Of a stretch of 64,000 nucleotides of DNA, positions 29,963 to 38,604 are shown one piece after another. The notes below the pieces were generated by a model. It saw only the letters and a list, made by a program, of their open reading frames with translations. It did not search any database and had not been told where the DNA came from. This DNA comes from Microlunatus speluncae. Its GTDB lineage: Bacteria > Actinomycetota > Actinomycetes > Propionibacteriales > Propionibacteriaceae. The stretch spans positions 155,107-219,106 of the forward strand of contig NZ_VKCZ01000005.1 of NCBI RefSeq assembly GCF_009299835.1. Reading direction: 5' to 3'. The first letter of the stretch is position 1. Every line of letters begins with the position of its first letter. Both the position numbers and the translations under genes were made by a program.

Positions 29963-30864
29963 TCTCGCCCTTCTGGCCCGCGCTGGCCGCGACCGGTGCC
30001 CTGTTGCTGTTCCTGATCAGCTACCGGATGCTCCGCGGTCGGGTCGCCGACTACCTGGACGCCTCCGACCTGATCCTGCTCCGGGACGAGCGGCACCGCG
30101 AGTCCACCCGGCGGGTGCCGCCGTTGGAGCGGCTGGCCGGCCGGTTCGTGCCGCGGCTGCGCCGGTTGCTCGGCCCGGGGGTGGTGCAGACCCTGCAGCG
30201 CCAGATCGACCAGGCCGGCCGCCCGACCGGAGTTTCCGTGGACGGGCTGCTCCGGCGGATGTTCATCTGGGTGCTGCTGCTGATCCCGGCCGGGATCCTG
30301 CTGGTGGCCGGCGGTCAGCTGATCGGGCTGGTGCTGCTCCCCGTCGTGGCCGTCCTGCTGCCGCTGATGCCGATCGCCGCGCGGGCCCGGCATCGCCGCG
30401 AGTCGATCGAGCGGGACCTGCCCGACTTCCTCGACATCCTCGCCGTGACGGTCAGCGCCGGCATGTCCTTCCGCGCGGCACTGGCCCGGGTGACCGACCA
30501 CTTCTCGGGGGCGATCTCGGACGAGATCCGGCTCACCCTGGGCCAGTTGTCGCATGGAGCGAGCGTGCGGGTGGCCTTCACGGGCATGGCCCAGCGGGCC
30601 GGCACGCCGTCCGTCCGGAGCTTCGTCACGGCATTCCTGCAGGCCGAGGAGCTCGGCGCGCCGCTGGCCGAGACCCTGAACCAGATCGCCGTCGACATGC
30701 GCCGGGAGAGTGCTCAGCTGATGCGCCGCCGGGCCGCTCAGACCGCGCCACGGGTCACCCTGATCACTTCGCTGATCCTGGTCCCGGCCTGTCTGATCCT
30801 GATCATGGTCGGCCTGGTGATCGGCGCCGACATCGACTTCGCCCGACTCCTCGGAGCGATGTGA
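29959..30864 (+). CDS. tadC: Tad platform protein TadC
   Basis: 301 residues. Second T2SSF-type platform protein: an N-terminal helix (about 4-22), two helices near 93-132, the F domain with IERDLPDFLDILAVTVSAGMSFRAAL near 155, and a C-terminal helix (about 268-292). The GTG start overlaps the tadB stop. Followed without a gap by the histidine kinase gene, which is unusual and ties the kinase to pilus expression. Confidence 0.94.
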   Translation: MISPFWPALAATGALLLFLISYRMLRGRVADYLDASDLILLRDERHRESTRRVPPLERLAGRFVPRLRRLLGPGVVQTLQRQIDQAGRPTGVSVDGLLRRMFIWVLLLIPAGILLVAGGQLIGLVLLPVVAVLLPLMPIAARARHRRESIERDLPDFLDILAVTVSAGMSFRAALARVTDHFSGAISDEIRLTLGQLSHGASVRVAFTGMAQRAGTPSVRSFVTAFLQAEELGAPLAETLNQIAVDMRRESAQLMRRRAAQTAPRVTLITSLILVPACLILIMVGLVIGADIDFARLLGAM

Positions 30865-32066
30865 TGACGGCGGTCAGCCTCCGGGGCGACGTCCTGGCGG
30901 ACCGGGGGCAACTGCTCGGCGAGCCGCAGTTCGTGCTGCTGGTCCGGTGGGTCTTCACCGGCCGGCTGGTCTTCCTGGCGCTGGCCGCGCCGGCCGCGTT
31001 CCTGACCAGCTCGGCCACCCTGGTCGGTGGGATCAGCCTGGTCCTGCTGACCGCGACCAGCCTGCTGCTGAGCCGCAGCGACCGGGTGATGCGCTATCTG
31101 TTGCTGCACCCGTTGCTCGCCTCCCTCGACGTCGCCCTGACGGTCCTGTTGCTGATCAGCCTCGACACCGAGCAGCCGGCCGCGCTGGCCGTCGTCTGTA
31201 CCGCCCTGGCGACCGGGCTGCTGTTCCCGACCCGGATCCTGGTCGTGCTGCTGATCCCGCTGGCGTTCGGTGCGATCGGCTCGCCGAGCCTGGTCGCGCC
31301 GTCGGACGGGTGGCAGGAATGGCTGCTGCGGCTGACCGGCATTCCGGCGCTGGTCGTCGGTGTCTGCCTGATCGGCGCCGTGGTCCGCCGCTACGCGGAG
31401 CGGATGATCGAGGCCCGGCAGCAGGTGAGCGAGGCCGTCGCGGCGGTCGGGGCAGCGGAGGAACGAGCCCGGTTGGCCCGGGACATGCACGACTCGGTCG
31501 GCAAGTCGTTATACGGGATCTCGCTCAGTGCCAAGGCGTTGACCCGGGTCATCGACACCGACACCGCGGTCGCCCGCGAGGTCGCCGGATCACTCTCCGA
31601 GGCCGCCGAGACCGCGGCCGCGGAAGCCCGGGCGCTGCTGGTCACGCTGCGCTCCGGCAAGGCGGACCGGCCGACGATCGAGGTGCTCCGCGACGTCGTC
31701 GACGGGTGGCAGACCGAGTCCGGGATTCCGGCGGTGCTGAATTCGGTGCAGGCCGTCGACGCCGATCCGCGGGTGACCGAGCAGATGGAGCGAGCGCTGG
31801 GCGAGATGTTGCACAACGTCGCCAAGCACGCCGAGGCGGGCCGGGTGGACGTCATCCTGCGCGGCGACGCCGAGACGATCGAACTCGAAGTGAGCGATGA
31901 CGGCCGGGGCTTCGACACCACGGCCGCCGCGGGTGCCGAGGAGGACGGCCATTTCGGCCTGCGCGGGTTGCGGGAACGGGCAGCGAGCGTCGGCGGCACC
32001 TTCGAGGTGGAGTCGACCAGAGGAGAGGGGACGACGTACCGATGGACAGCACGACGTCAGCCGTAG
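30861..32066 (+). CDS. NarL/DesK-type sensor histidine kinase of the tad operon
   Basis: 401 residues. Five or six hydrophobic segments fill residues 35-180, with no large extracellular domain, so it senses in or near the membrane. The HisKA_3 motif ARLARDMHDSVGKSLYGISL places the phospho-His near residue 209. The ATPase domain (about 305-398) has EMLHNVAKHAEAG (N box) and SDDGRGFD (G1), then HFGLRGLRERAASVGGTF. It overlaps tadC (GTGA) and its partner regulator (25 bp). It very probably controls the pilus genes. Confidence 0.92.
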   Translation: MMTAVSLRGDVLADRGQLLGEPQFVLLVRWVFTGRLVFLALAAPAAFLTSSATLVGGISLVLLTATSLLLSRSDRVMRYLLLHPLLASLDVALTVLLLISLDTEQPAALAVVCTALATGLLFPTRILVVLLIPLAFGAIGSPSLVAPSDGWQEWLLRLTGIPALVVGVCLIGAVVRRYAERMIEARQQVSEAVAAVGAAEERARLARDMHDSVGKSLYGISLSAKALTRVIDTDTAVAREVAGSLSEAAETAAAEARALLVTLRSGKADRPTIEVLRDVVDGWQTESGIPAVLNSVQAVDADPRVTEQMERALGEMLHNVAKHAEAGRVDVILRGDAETIELEVSDDGRGFDTTAAAGAEEDGHFGLRGLRERAASVGGTFEVESTRGEGTTYRWTARRQP

Positions 32067-32704
32067 AAGGAACCGAGATCGATCTGATCACCGTCGGTAT
32101 CGCCGACGACAACGCCGTGGTGCGTGCCGGCATCAAAGGACTGCTGTCCACCACCACCGACATCCGGGTGATCGGCGAAGCCGGTGACGGCGCGGCCGCG
32201 GTGGCGCTGGCCAAGGCCAAGCGTCCCCGAGTGATGCTGCTCGACGTCCGGATGCCCCGGCAGGACGGCGTGACGGCCGCCTCGGAGATCGCCCAGCTCA
32301 CCAACGTCTTGATGCTGACCTATTCGGAGGCCCCCGACGTGATCTCGGCAGCAGTCCGGGCCGGCGCCCGCGGCTACCTGGTGCACGGTCACTTCGGCGA
32401 CACCGAACTGATCCAGGCGGTCCGGATGGTCGCCGGCGGCATCGGTACGTTCTCGGCCCAGACCCTGGCGGCACTGTCCAGCCCGGCGCCGACGCTGGGC
32501 GAGTTGGCGACCCGCTTCGGGCTGTCCGAGCGGGAGGCCGAGGTGATGGACCTGATCGCCAAGGGATCGGCCAACACCGACATCGCCCACGGGCTCTTCA
32601 TCTCGGAGAAGACCGTCAAGAACCACATCAACCGGATCTTCGCCAAGCTGCAGGCCAACAATCGCGGCCACGCGATCTCGCTGTGGCTGGCGGGGCCGCA
32701 GTGA
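32042..32704 (+). CDS. NarL/FixJ-type response regulator of the tad operon
   Basis: 220 residues. Receiver domain with acidic pocket (IADDNAVVRAG), phospho-acceptor D68 (MLLDVRMPRQDG), then a C-terminal LuxR-type helix-turn-helix: FGLSEREAEVMDLIAKGSANTDIA followed by ISEKTVKNHINRIFAKL. The receiver lacks the usual Lys near residue 115 (RGYLVHGHFGD instead of a YLxK motif). NarL-type proteins bind palindromic sites as dimers, so it is the leading candidate to bind the palindromic boxes upstream of the Flp-type genes. That link is inference. It overlaps the kinase gene by 25 bp. Confidence 0.93.
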   Translation: MDSTTSAVEGTEIDLITVGIADDNAVVRAGIKGLLSTTTDIRVIGEAGDGAAAVALAKAKRPRVMLLDVRMPRQDGVTAASEIAQLTNVLMLTYSEAPDVISAAVRAGARGYLVHGHFGDTELIQAVRMVAGGIGTFSAQTLAALSSPAPTLGELATRFGLSEREAEVMDLIAKGSANTDIAHGLFISEKTVKNHINRIFAKLQANNRGHAISLWLAGPQ

Positions 32705-32787
32705 GGTCGGGCTCGGGTCGATCACGGGGTGGGTGGGCTCCCGTAGGCTTGATCACCGATGCGCTGCCGAGCGAGAGGTCGTACGTC

Positions 32788-34785
32788 ATGCGGGATCGAG
32801 GCCGACGATTCGTGCTGCTGGGGGTGGCGATCCTGGTCGCCCTCACGGGCCTGACCCTGGGCCACGTCCGCCCGGCCGCGGCCGATGATCAGGTGAAGGT
32901 GTTGTTGCTGCTGGACGTCTCCGGCTCGATGAACGAGAAGCTGGCCTCCGGCGGGACGAAGCTGGCGGCGGCGAAGTCGGCGTTGAAGCGGGTGGCCGAC
33001 TCGTTGCCACAGGGGACCCAGGTGGGACTTCGGGTGTACGGCTCCAAGATCAAGGAGCCGAAGGAGGAGAACCCGAAGGCCTGTCAGGACACGGAACTGG
33101 TGATGCCGATCGGTCCGCTGGATCGCAACCGAATGTACGGGGCCGTGGATTCGTTCGAGGCGGTGGGCGAGACGCCGATCGCCTATTCGTTGGAGCGGTC
33201 GGTGGCCGATCTTGGTGATCAGGGTCGTCGGGTGGTGGTGTTGATCTCCGATGGCGAGGAGAACTGTGTGCCGGATCCGTGTCCGGTGGCGAAGAAGCTG
33301 GCGGCGAAGGGTGTTGATCTTCAGTTCAACGCGATCGGGTTCGATGTGAATTCGAAGGCGCGCAAGCAGTTGCAGTGCATTGTGGACGAGACGGACGGGT
33401 CCTATTACGACGCCGACGACACGGATGAGTTGAATGAGTCGCTGGACAAGCTGACCAAGCGGGCGCTGCGGCCGTTCGCCCTGTCCGGCAAGCCGATCAT
33501 GGGTGCGGCTGGCACATCGAATGCCCCGCGGCTCAAGGCCGGCCACTATCGGTCGACGTACGATCTGAAGGGCCTCGATCGGTTCTACTGGATCGAACGG
33601 ACTATTCCGCGGTCGACGATCACGGTTTCGGCGAGTGTGATCGTGCCGCGAGGCCGGCAGGGCGACAACGAGTCGTGGTCGATCGTCCTTCGCGGACCTG
33701 ACCAGCCGTACCCGTGCGGTCTGACCGTCTTCACCGACACCGGTGCCGACGGTACAGCGTCGGTGATGTCCCAGGCACTGACGTCGACGGGCGGCACCTT
33801 CTCGTGTGCCGAGGGTGACGTGCTGCTCCAGCTGGCCCGGCTCAACAACAACATCGCGGGCGTTGACCTGAAGCCCGAACTCGACGTCGAGATCGTGGTG
33901 ACCGAGGAGCCGCCGATCACGAACCTGGCTGAACTGCCGCCGGGGCTGTCCGACGAGGCAATCGACCGGACGCCGGTCGCCGCGGCGAAGCAGGCCAAGA
34001 GCGTGGTCGGCGGGGTCGCGTTCTCCGATGCACCGGTCCTGCAGCCGGGTTCGTACCTGAGCAACATCGTGGTCGGTGAGACGCTGGTCTACCAGGTGCC
34101 GGTGCAGCCCGGTCAGCGATTGCGGGCCACGCTGGACACTCCGGCACCGGGACGGAAATGGGGCTTCGAAGGATATCCGGTCGGAGCCAGGCTCTCGGTG
34201 TTCTCGGCGAAGCGTGCCCAGCTGGACGAGCAGCTGGAGGAGATTCCCCAGGGTTCGCCGGCGAAGACGGTGCGGACGACGGCGGGCACCCCCGAGATAC
34301 GGATCCGTAACCGGGAGCTGAAAGGTCGGCCGGACGACGTCCGGGCGGTGGTGAGTGCGGCGTTCGGCGGCAACCACTACCTGATGGTCAGCCTCCGGCC
34401 CCTGGAGAGCGACCTGCTCGGCGTGCTGACCCCGGTCCGGTTGAACATCGCCGTCGACGGCGAGCCCACCGGGCTTCCCGTGTACGCCGAACAGCCTCCG
34501 ACGCCCGGGCCGTCGTCTCCCGGGCCGTCGTCTCCGGCCGGCTCGCCCCCGTCATCGGAGACCCCGGTGCCGACCTCGCCGGGCCCCGGCGGCTCCGAGA
34601 CGCCCGTCCCGGGCGGTGGCGGCGCGCCCGGGGTCGGCGGTGCGGTCACGGCGGTGCTCGGCATTCTGGCCGTGCTGGTCGTCGCCGGCGTCGTGACGGT
34701 GGTCCTGCTGCGCCGGCGAGCCGCGACCAGAGCCGGCGGATCCTCGGGGCCGGACGGACCAGCCGGGCCCCCGGGCGCCCCCTGA
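32788..34785 (+). CDS. VWA-domain surface protein, paralogue 2
   Basis: 665 residues. Same plan as the protein at 22185: signal peptide (cut near AAA/DDQ), VWA domain with DVSGSMNE, VLISDGEENC and FALSGKP, two beta-rich segments, a long Pro/Gly/Ser linker (about 570-625), one membrane helix (about 627-650) and a basic cytoplasmic tail. The VWA part is over 90% identical to paralogue 1 in protein, and nearly as close in DNA, while the middle diverges. ATG 32788 has GAGAGG upstream, and a TAGGCT -10 lies at 32744-32749. It stands right after the two-component genes. Confidence 0.88.
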   Translation: MRDRGRRFVLLGVAILVALTGLTLGHVRPAAADDQVKVLLLLDVSGSMNEKLASGGTKLAAAKSALKRVADSLPQGTQVGLRVYGSKIKEPKEENPKACQDTELVMPIGPLDRNRMYGAVDSFEAVGETPIAYSLERSVADLGDQGRRVVVLISDGEENCVPDPCPVAKKLAAKGVDLQFNAIGFDVNSKARKQLQCIVDETDGSYYDADDTDELNESLDKLTKRALRPFALSGKPIMGAAGTSNAPRLKAGHYRSTYDLKGLDRFYWIERTIPRSTITVSASVIVPRGRQGDNESWSIVLRGPDQPYPCGLTVFTDTGADGTASVMSQALTSTGGTFSCAEGDVLLQLARLNNNIAGVDLKPELDVEIVVTEEPPITNLAELPPGLSDEAIDRTPVAAAKQAKSVVGGVAFSDAPVLQPGSYLSNIVVGETLVYQVPVQPGQRLRATLDTPAPGRKWGFEGYPVGARLSVFSAKRAQLDEQLEEIPQGSPAKTVRTTAGTPEIRIRNRELKGRPDDVRAVVSAAFGGNHYLMVSLRPLESDLLGVLTPVRLNIAVDGEPTGLPVYAEQPPTPGPSSPGPSSPAGSPPSSETPVPTSPGPGGSETPVPGGGGAPGVGGAVTAVLGILAVLVVAGVVTVVLLRRRAATRAGGSSGPDGPAGPPGAP

Positions 34786-34788
34786 GCC

Positions 34789-34845
34789 TTGGGCCCGGAG
34801 TTGGGTCTCTGGACCCATGGCAGGACCGGCGGATCTCCGTAACTT
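34789..34845 (+). promoter_or_regulatory. Flp-regulon promoter A (pilin gene)
   Basis: TTGGGCCC (34789-34796), 5 bp, palindromic TGGGTCTCTGGACCCA (34802-34817), 22 bp, then -10 TAACTT (34840-34845). The same order and spacings are seen at 20792-20848. The leader to ATG 34926 is about 75 nt and carries a ribosome site. Confidence 0.7.
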
Positions 34846-34925
34846 TGAGGTCATCAAGGCAACCGGGAAAACCCGGGAGACGACAGGGATCGGCTGGTCA
34901 GGCCGGGAACCGGAAGGAATGAATC

Positions 34926-35156
34926 ATGGAGAAGCTGATGCTTTCGCTGTACATGGTGCAGCTGACCGTGGCCGACAAGCTGCGGAACCGGCGGCGGGAG
35001 TCCGGGCAGGGATCGCTCGAGTACGTGGGCATGATCGCGGTGGCGGCGCTGATCATCGCCCTGGTCGTGGCCGCCGTGAGCGGTCCGACGCTCAAGACCT
35101 GGATCGACGGTGTGATCACCGGCATCACGACCAGCACCAACGTGCCGCCCAAGTAA
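34926..35156 (+). CDS. flp: Flp/Fap-type type IVb pilin
   Basis: 76 residues. A 27-residue basic leader ends RRRESG, then QGSLEYVGMIAVAALIIALVV: cut after G27, Glu32 at +5, Tyr at +6, one hydrophobic helix. The mature protein is about 49 residues, typical of Flp pilins. It is the presumed main pilus subunit. The leader is longer than usual and includes an amphipathic MLSLYMVQLTVADKLRN stretch. Strong ribosome site GAAGGAA. Driven by box promoter A. Confidence 0.93.
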   Translation: MEKLMLSLYMVQLTVADKLRNRRRESGQGSLEYVGMIAVAALIIALVVAAVSGPTLKTWIDGVITGITTSTNVPPK

Positions 35157-35242
35157 GAGATCCGATCGGTGGCCGGGCGAGCGTTCTCGCCCGGCCCTTC
35201 GGGCGTTTCAGGGCTTCGGGCGGTTCAGGGAAGGACGAGCCA

Positions 35243-35944
35243 GTGGCACAGCGGCGGGCGGAGCGTGGATCGGGGCCGGTGACGGCGATCCTGGTCCTGG
35301 CGATCTGCGTGCTGCTCTTCGCGGTCGGCGTGTTCGCGATCGGCGCCGTGGCCCGGGAGCAGCGGTCCGCCGCCCAACACGCCGCCGACGCCGCCGCCCT
35401 CGGCGGAGCCCAGCGGATCATCGACGATCTGTCGGACCTGCTGGCGGGCGGATTCCTGAATGTGCTCGAGCTGCCGGGCCTGGCCGGTGCCGGCCAGTGC
35501 GGCCAACGGGGCGTCGTCCGGGCGACCGAGCTGGCCAGGGCCAATCAGGCGACGCTGACCGGTTACTGCTGGAACGTGTTCACCGACCGGGTCACCGTGA
35601 CCGTCCGGCTCGACCAGGCCGCGGAGGACGGCGAACCGGCCATCGCCGAGGCCGTGGCCGCCACCAGATTCGACCTGACCAGCTGCCGGATCGCCACCGA
35701 CTTCGCGACCCCGACCCCGACCCCGACTCCCACGCCGACTCCCACGCCGCCCCCGACCGGTCCGCCGCCGTCCGGCCCGCCGACGACGCCGCCACCACCT
35801 CCGCCTCCACCACCACCGGTCGAGACGTCGATCGACTGTGGCTTCGGTGCCCTGGAGTTGATCTTCGATCCGGCGACGCTGCGGTTCACGTTCATCGATC
35901 TCGATCTTGCCCTGCGCGATCTCCGGCCGCGCCTGACCAGCTGA
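35243..35944 (+). CDS. TadG-like pilus protein with Pro/Thr repeat linker
   Basis: 233 residues. AERGSGPVTAILVLAICVLLF at the N-terminus is a TadE/TadG-like hydrophobic segment without a clear Glu at +5, followed by REQRSAAQHAADAAALGGAQ, typical of TadG-type and Rv3654c-like proteins. Residues 105-150 hold Cys-bearing strands; a PTPTPTPT run and a poly-Pro run (about 155-195) form a wall-spanning linker; the C-terminus is short with one Cys. The GTG start has AAGGA upstream. It lies 86 bp after flp and is probably co-transcribed. Confidence 0.82.
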   Translation: MAQRRAERGSGPVTAILVLAICVLLFAVGVFAIGAVAREQRSAAQHAADAAALGGAQRIIDDLSDLLAGGFLNVLELPGLAGAGQCGQRGVVRATELARANQATLTGYCWNVFTDRVTVTVRLDQAAEDGEPAIAEAVAATRFDLTSCRIATDFATPTPTPTPTPTPTPPPTGPPPSGPPTTPPPPPPPPPPVETSIDCGFGALELIFDPATLRFTFIDLDLALRDLRPRLTS

Positions 35945-36343
35945 TCATCGGTTGTCGAGACGAGCCCGGATCCAGCGGTACGGATGGAATCCCGGCAGCC
36001 GGCGGCCGATCAGGATGACCAGCAGCGGGCCGACCAGCCAGGGCGACCCGGCCAGCAGTCCGTCCACGACCCCGGCGTCGGTCGTGACCACAATCGTGGT
36101 CAGCCAGCCGACGAGGATCGGGATGCCGCCGCCCCAGAGCAGGCATCGCAGCGGGGTCCGGTCGGCCCGTTCGGTGACGATCACGCCGACCAGCGCCGCG
36201 TAACAGCCCAGGACCATCGCCGCGAAGCTCAGCCGCACCGGGTCGGTGGTCGCGCTGCCGGACAGGGTGGCCGACATGCCCGCGCCGGCAATGATCAAGG
36301 AACCCAGTCCGGCGGCCCAGCCGAGCAGCAGGTTCCTGATCAT
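35945..36343 (-). CDS. Small membrane protein, unknown function
   Basis: 132 residues with four hydrophobic segments (about 5-25, 38-58, 72-92, 96-115) and a basic C-terminus (RWIRARLDNR). No family recognised. Its ATG overlaps the stop of the preceding minus-strand gene (36340), the third member of a coupled set 38126 to 35945. It ends directly against the TadG-like gene, convergent, with no gap. Confidence 0.72.
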   Translation of the reverse strand: MIRNLLLGWAAGLGSLIIAGAGMSATLSGSATTDPVRLSFAAMVLGCYAALVGVIVTERADRTPLRCLLWGGGIPILVGWLTTIVVTTDAGVVDGLLAGSPWLVGPLLVILIGRRLPGFHPYRWIRARLDNR

Positions 36344-36870
36344 GCCGCCCACCGGGCCGAGTCGAGGATCTCGGCGATCCGGCCGGCGGTCAGCCGGTCG
36401 GTGCCGAGCACCGCGAGGACCGCGGTGGAGCCGCCGTTGCTGGTGATCAACATCGTGCCGCGGTAACCGGTCCTGGACGCCGCCCGGAAGCTGATCGCTG
36501 AGCGCACCGCCGGCGATCCGTCCTGGGTCAACCGGTCCCGGGCCGGGCCGGCTGAGAGCTCCGGTAGCCAACCGCCGATACCGGAGGCGAGCAGCAGCCC
36601 GAGCACCTCCCGCGGCTCGGTGCCGACCAGGTCGGCCCGGGCCAGCACCAGGATCGCCGGCGCGCCGTGCTCGGTCAGCTGTCCCTGCCACTGCCAGCCG
36701 TCACTCGGCTGCTGCTCCCGGATCGAGGTCTGCACGGCGAAGCCGAACCGGCCGAGGGTCACCGGGACCGCCTGCGCGGTCGGGGCACCGAGCAGCCCGG
36801 CCACGCCGGCCAGGCCGAAGCCGAGCACGGTGCGCCGGGCCCACCGCCGCCGGTCGCCGATGCCGGTCAC
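36340..36870 (-). CDS. Secreted protein with twin-arginine-like signal, unknown function
   Basis: 176 residues from GTG 36870, which overlaps the preceding stop as GTGA. The N-terminus MTGIGDRRRWARRTVLGFGLAG...AQA looks like a Tat or Sec signal peptide cut near residue 33. The mature part (PVTLGRFGFAVQTSIREQQPSDGW and GTMLITSNGGSTAVLAVLG) is a compact alpha/beta domain of about 140 residues without a family match. Likely exported to act with the coupled 419-residue protein. Confidence 0.72.
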   Translation of the reverse strand: MTGIGDRRRWARRTVLGFGLAGVAGLLGAPTAQAVPVTLGRFGFAVQTSIREQQPSDGWQWQGQLTEHGAPAILVLARADLVGTEPREVLGLLLASGIGGWLPELSAGPARDRLTQDGSPAVRSAISFRAASRTGYRGTMLITSNGGSTAVLAVLGTDRLTAGRIAEILDSARWAA

Positions 36871-38126
36871 GTCCACCCGCACTCGGGATCGTCGACCAGC
36901 ACCCGGGCCGTGCCGTCCGGCCGCGGTGCGACCTGCTGCACAGTGACCAGTCGGGTGTCGGCCCACTCCGTACGTCGGAGCAGCCGGACCTCCTCGCTGG
37001 CGCGGCCCAGCGCTGTGGCGGCCGCGACGCCCTGATAGCGCAGCACCGTGACCGTCGCGGCCCGGTTGATCCAGCTCGCCAGCCGGTCCTCGGCGTCCGG
37101 CGCGGCCAGCCCGAACAGCTCTCGGGTGGACAGCCCGAACCCGGCTGGGCCACTCAGCCATTGCTCGGCCAGCTCCCGTTCGTCCTCGGTCTGGATCGGC
37201 AGCCCGACATAGCCGACCGAGATCGACTTCGGCAGCGCCGAGCTGTCGGTGATCAAGGAACCGTCGGCCACGACCATGATCAACACGCTGGTCAGTCGCG
37301 CCGCCTCGTCCCGGCTCCAGCTGACCGCCCCGGCGACCGGCCGGCCGCTCACCGAGCCGGTGATCGGCGCGGTCACGGACAGCTGTTGCCCGGCCGTCCG
37401 GAACGCTGCGGTCGCCGGCCGGCTCCGGTCCAGTCTCAGCCAGTCGGCCTTGTTCACTGGGGCTTCCGGCGGTTCGCCACCGACCGGGAACGGTGCGGTC
37501 GTCAGCGTCAGCCGGCTGTAGCGGACCGTCGGCGGGGGCAGAGCGGGACCGCCGACCGGGTGCACCAGGCGGGCGAACAGGGCCATCGCCGACCGGCTCC
37601 GGACTTCCTGATCATGTCGGTCTTCGAGGGCCGTCGCGAGCTGCTGCAGATCCCGGCCGGCCGGCAGCAGCCACTCGGTGTGGGCCGGCACTTCGAGCCC
37701 CGGCGCGGGGTAGCGCGATCGCCGTACCTCGGCTTCGAGCACTGCCGGCGGATCGGTCGTGGTCGGCGGCCCGGCCTGCACCACGGTGTCGCCGGACCGG
37801 GCCCGGCTGGTGGTCAGGGTCAGGCCGCTCGGCAGGGTCACCGTCTCGGTCCGCACCTCGGGCAACGCGGCGTCCAGATCGGCCAGGAACCGGCACCGCG
37901 GCTCACCCAGCCGGACCGGCTCGAAGACCGGCAGCTCGTCCCGGCAGGTGGCCAGCCCGAGCGACCCGATCAGGCAGGCGGCGCGGGAGACGGCCGCCTG
38001 CCGCGGGCCGAACGCGAAGCTCATCAGCCCCGCGATGGCGATGGCGGCCAGCCCGACCACGATCACCCGGTCGATGACGCGTTGCCGCAGTCCTTCGCGT
38101 TCAACGGGTCGTCGTAGCCGAGGCAC
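36867..38126 (-). CDS. Membrane-anchored extracellular protein of the Tad island
   Basis: 419 residues from GTG 38126 (GGAAGGGA six bases upstream). A basic N-terminus (PRLRRPVEREGLRQRVIDR) precedes one hydrophobic helix (about 21-38) and then VSRAACLIGSLGLATC, a Cys pair in the same place as in the Flp-tagged proteins, though the helix lacks the Gly and Glu of a prepilin signal. The remaining 360 residues are a beta-rich extracellular domain (ETVTLPSGLTLTTSRARSGD, VLIMVVADGSLITDSS) with no known family. First gene of a coupled trio with those at 36340 and 35945. Confidence 0.75.
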   Translation of the reverse strand: MPRLRRPVEREGLRQRVIDRVIVVGLAAIAIAGLMSFAFGPRQAAVSRAACLIGSLGLATCRDELPVFEPVRLGEPRCRFLADLDAALPEVRTETVTLPSGLTLTTSRARSGDTVVQAGPPTTTDPPAVLEAEVRRSRYPAPGLEVPAHTEWLLPAGRDLQQLATALEDRHDQEVRSRSAMALFARLVHPVGGPALPPPTVRYSRLTLTTAPFPVGGEPPEAPVNKADWLRLDRSRPATAAFRTAGQQLSVTAPITGSVSGRPVAGAVSWSRDEAARLTSVLIMVVADGSLITDSSALPKSISVGYVGLPIQTEDERELAEQWLSGPAGFGLSTRELFGLAAPDAEDRLASWINRAATVTVLRYQGVAAATALGRASEEVRLLRRTEWADTRLVTVQQVAPRPDGTARVLVDDPECGWT

Positions 38127-38232
38127 CGCATCCCTTCCGCACCCGGTCCCGAGGGGTCGGCACGACATTAGCCGAAGGACGCGTCAAACAGTCATCACCC
38201 GACATCGGTATCGCGCCGCTAAGGTCATGATC

Positions 38233-38604
38233 ATGGCCGAAAGCGTCGTGTTCGGGCCGGGACCGCACCGGCTGCTCTACAACGAGGTCGAGATCGCGCC
38301 ACTCGCCGTGGCCGAGTCGTACCGGTCGCGGCAGCGCGGGCTGCTCGGCACGGATTCGGTGGTCGGGGCGCTGTGGATCACCCGCTGTCCGTCGGTGCAC
38401 ATGGTCGGCATGCGTTACCCGATCGATGTCGCCGTGGTCGACCGGGCCGGCCGGGTGTTGTTGATCAAGACCCTGAAGCCGTGGATCGGCGGCACCCGAC
38501 CCCGACTGCGGGCGACCGCGACGATCGAGGCCGGGGCCGGAGCCATGGCAGCGTGGGGGATCGAGGCCGGCGGGGTGCTGGCGATCCGCCGAGAAGGGCC
38601 CTAG
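38233..38604 (+). CDS. DUF192 family protein
   Basis: 123 residues. DUF192 pattern: AESYRSRQRGLLGTDSVVGALWI, then SVHMVGMRYPIDVAVVDRAGRVL and a final GAMAAWGIEAGGVLAI. The fold is a small beta barrel of unknown function. No signal peptide, unlike most secreted DUF192 proteins. TAAGGT at 38220-38225 lies seven bases before ATG 38233, which favours that start over ATG 38227. Its end overlaps the convergent SGNH gene by 4 bp. Single gene between two minus-strand Tad-island operons. Confidence 0.85.
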   Translation: MAESVVFGPGPHRLLYNEVEIAPLAVAESYRSRQRGLLGTDSVVGALWITRCPSVHMVGMRYPIDVAVVDRAGRVLLIKTLKPWIGGTRPRLRATATIEAGAGAMAAWGIEAGGVLAIRREGP

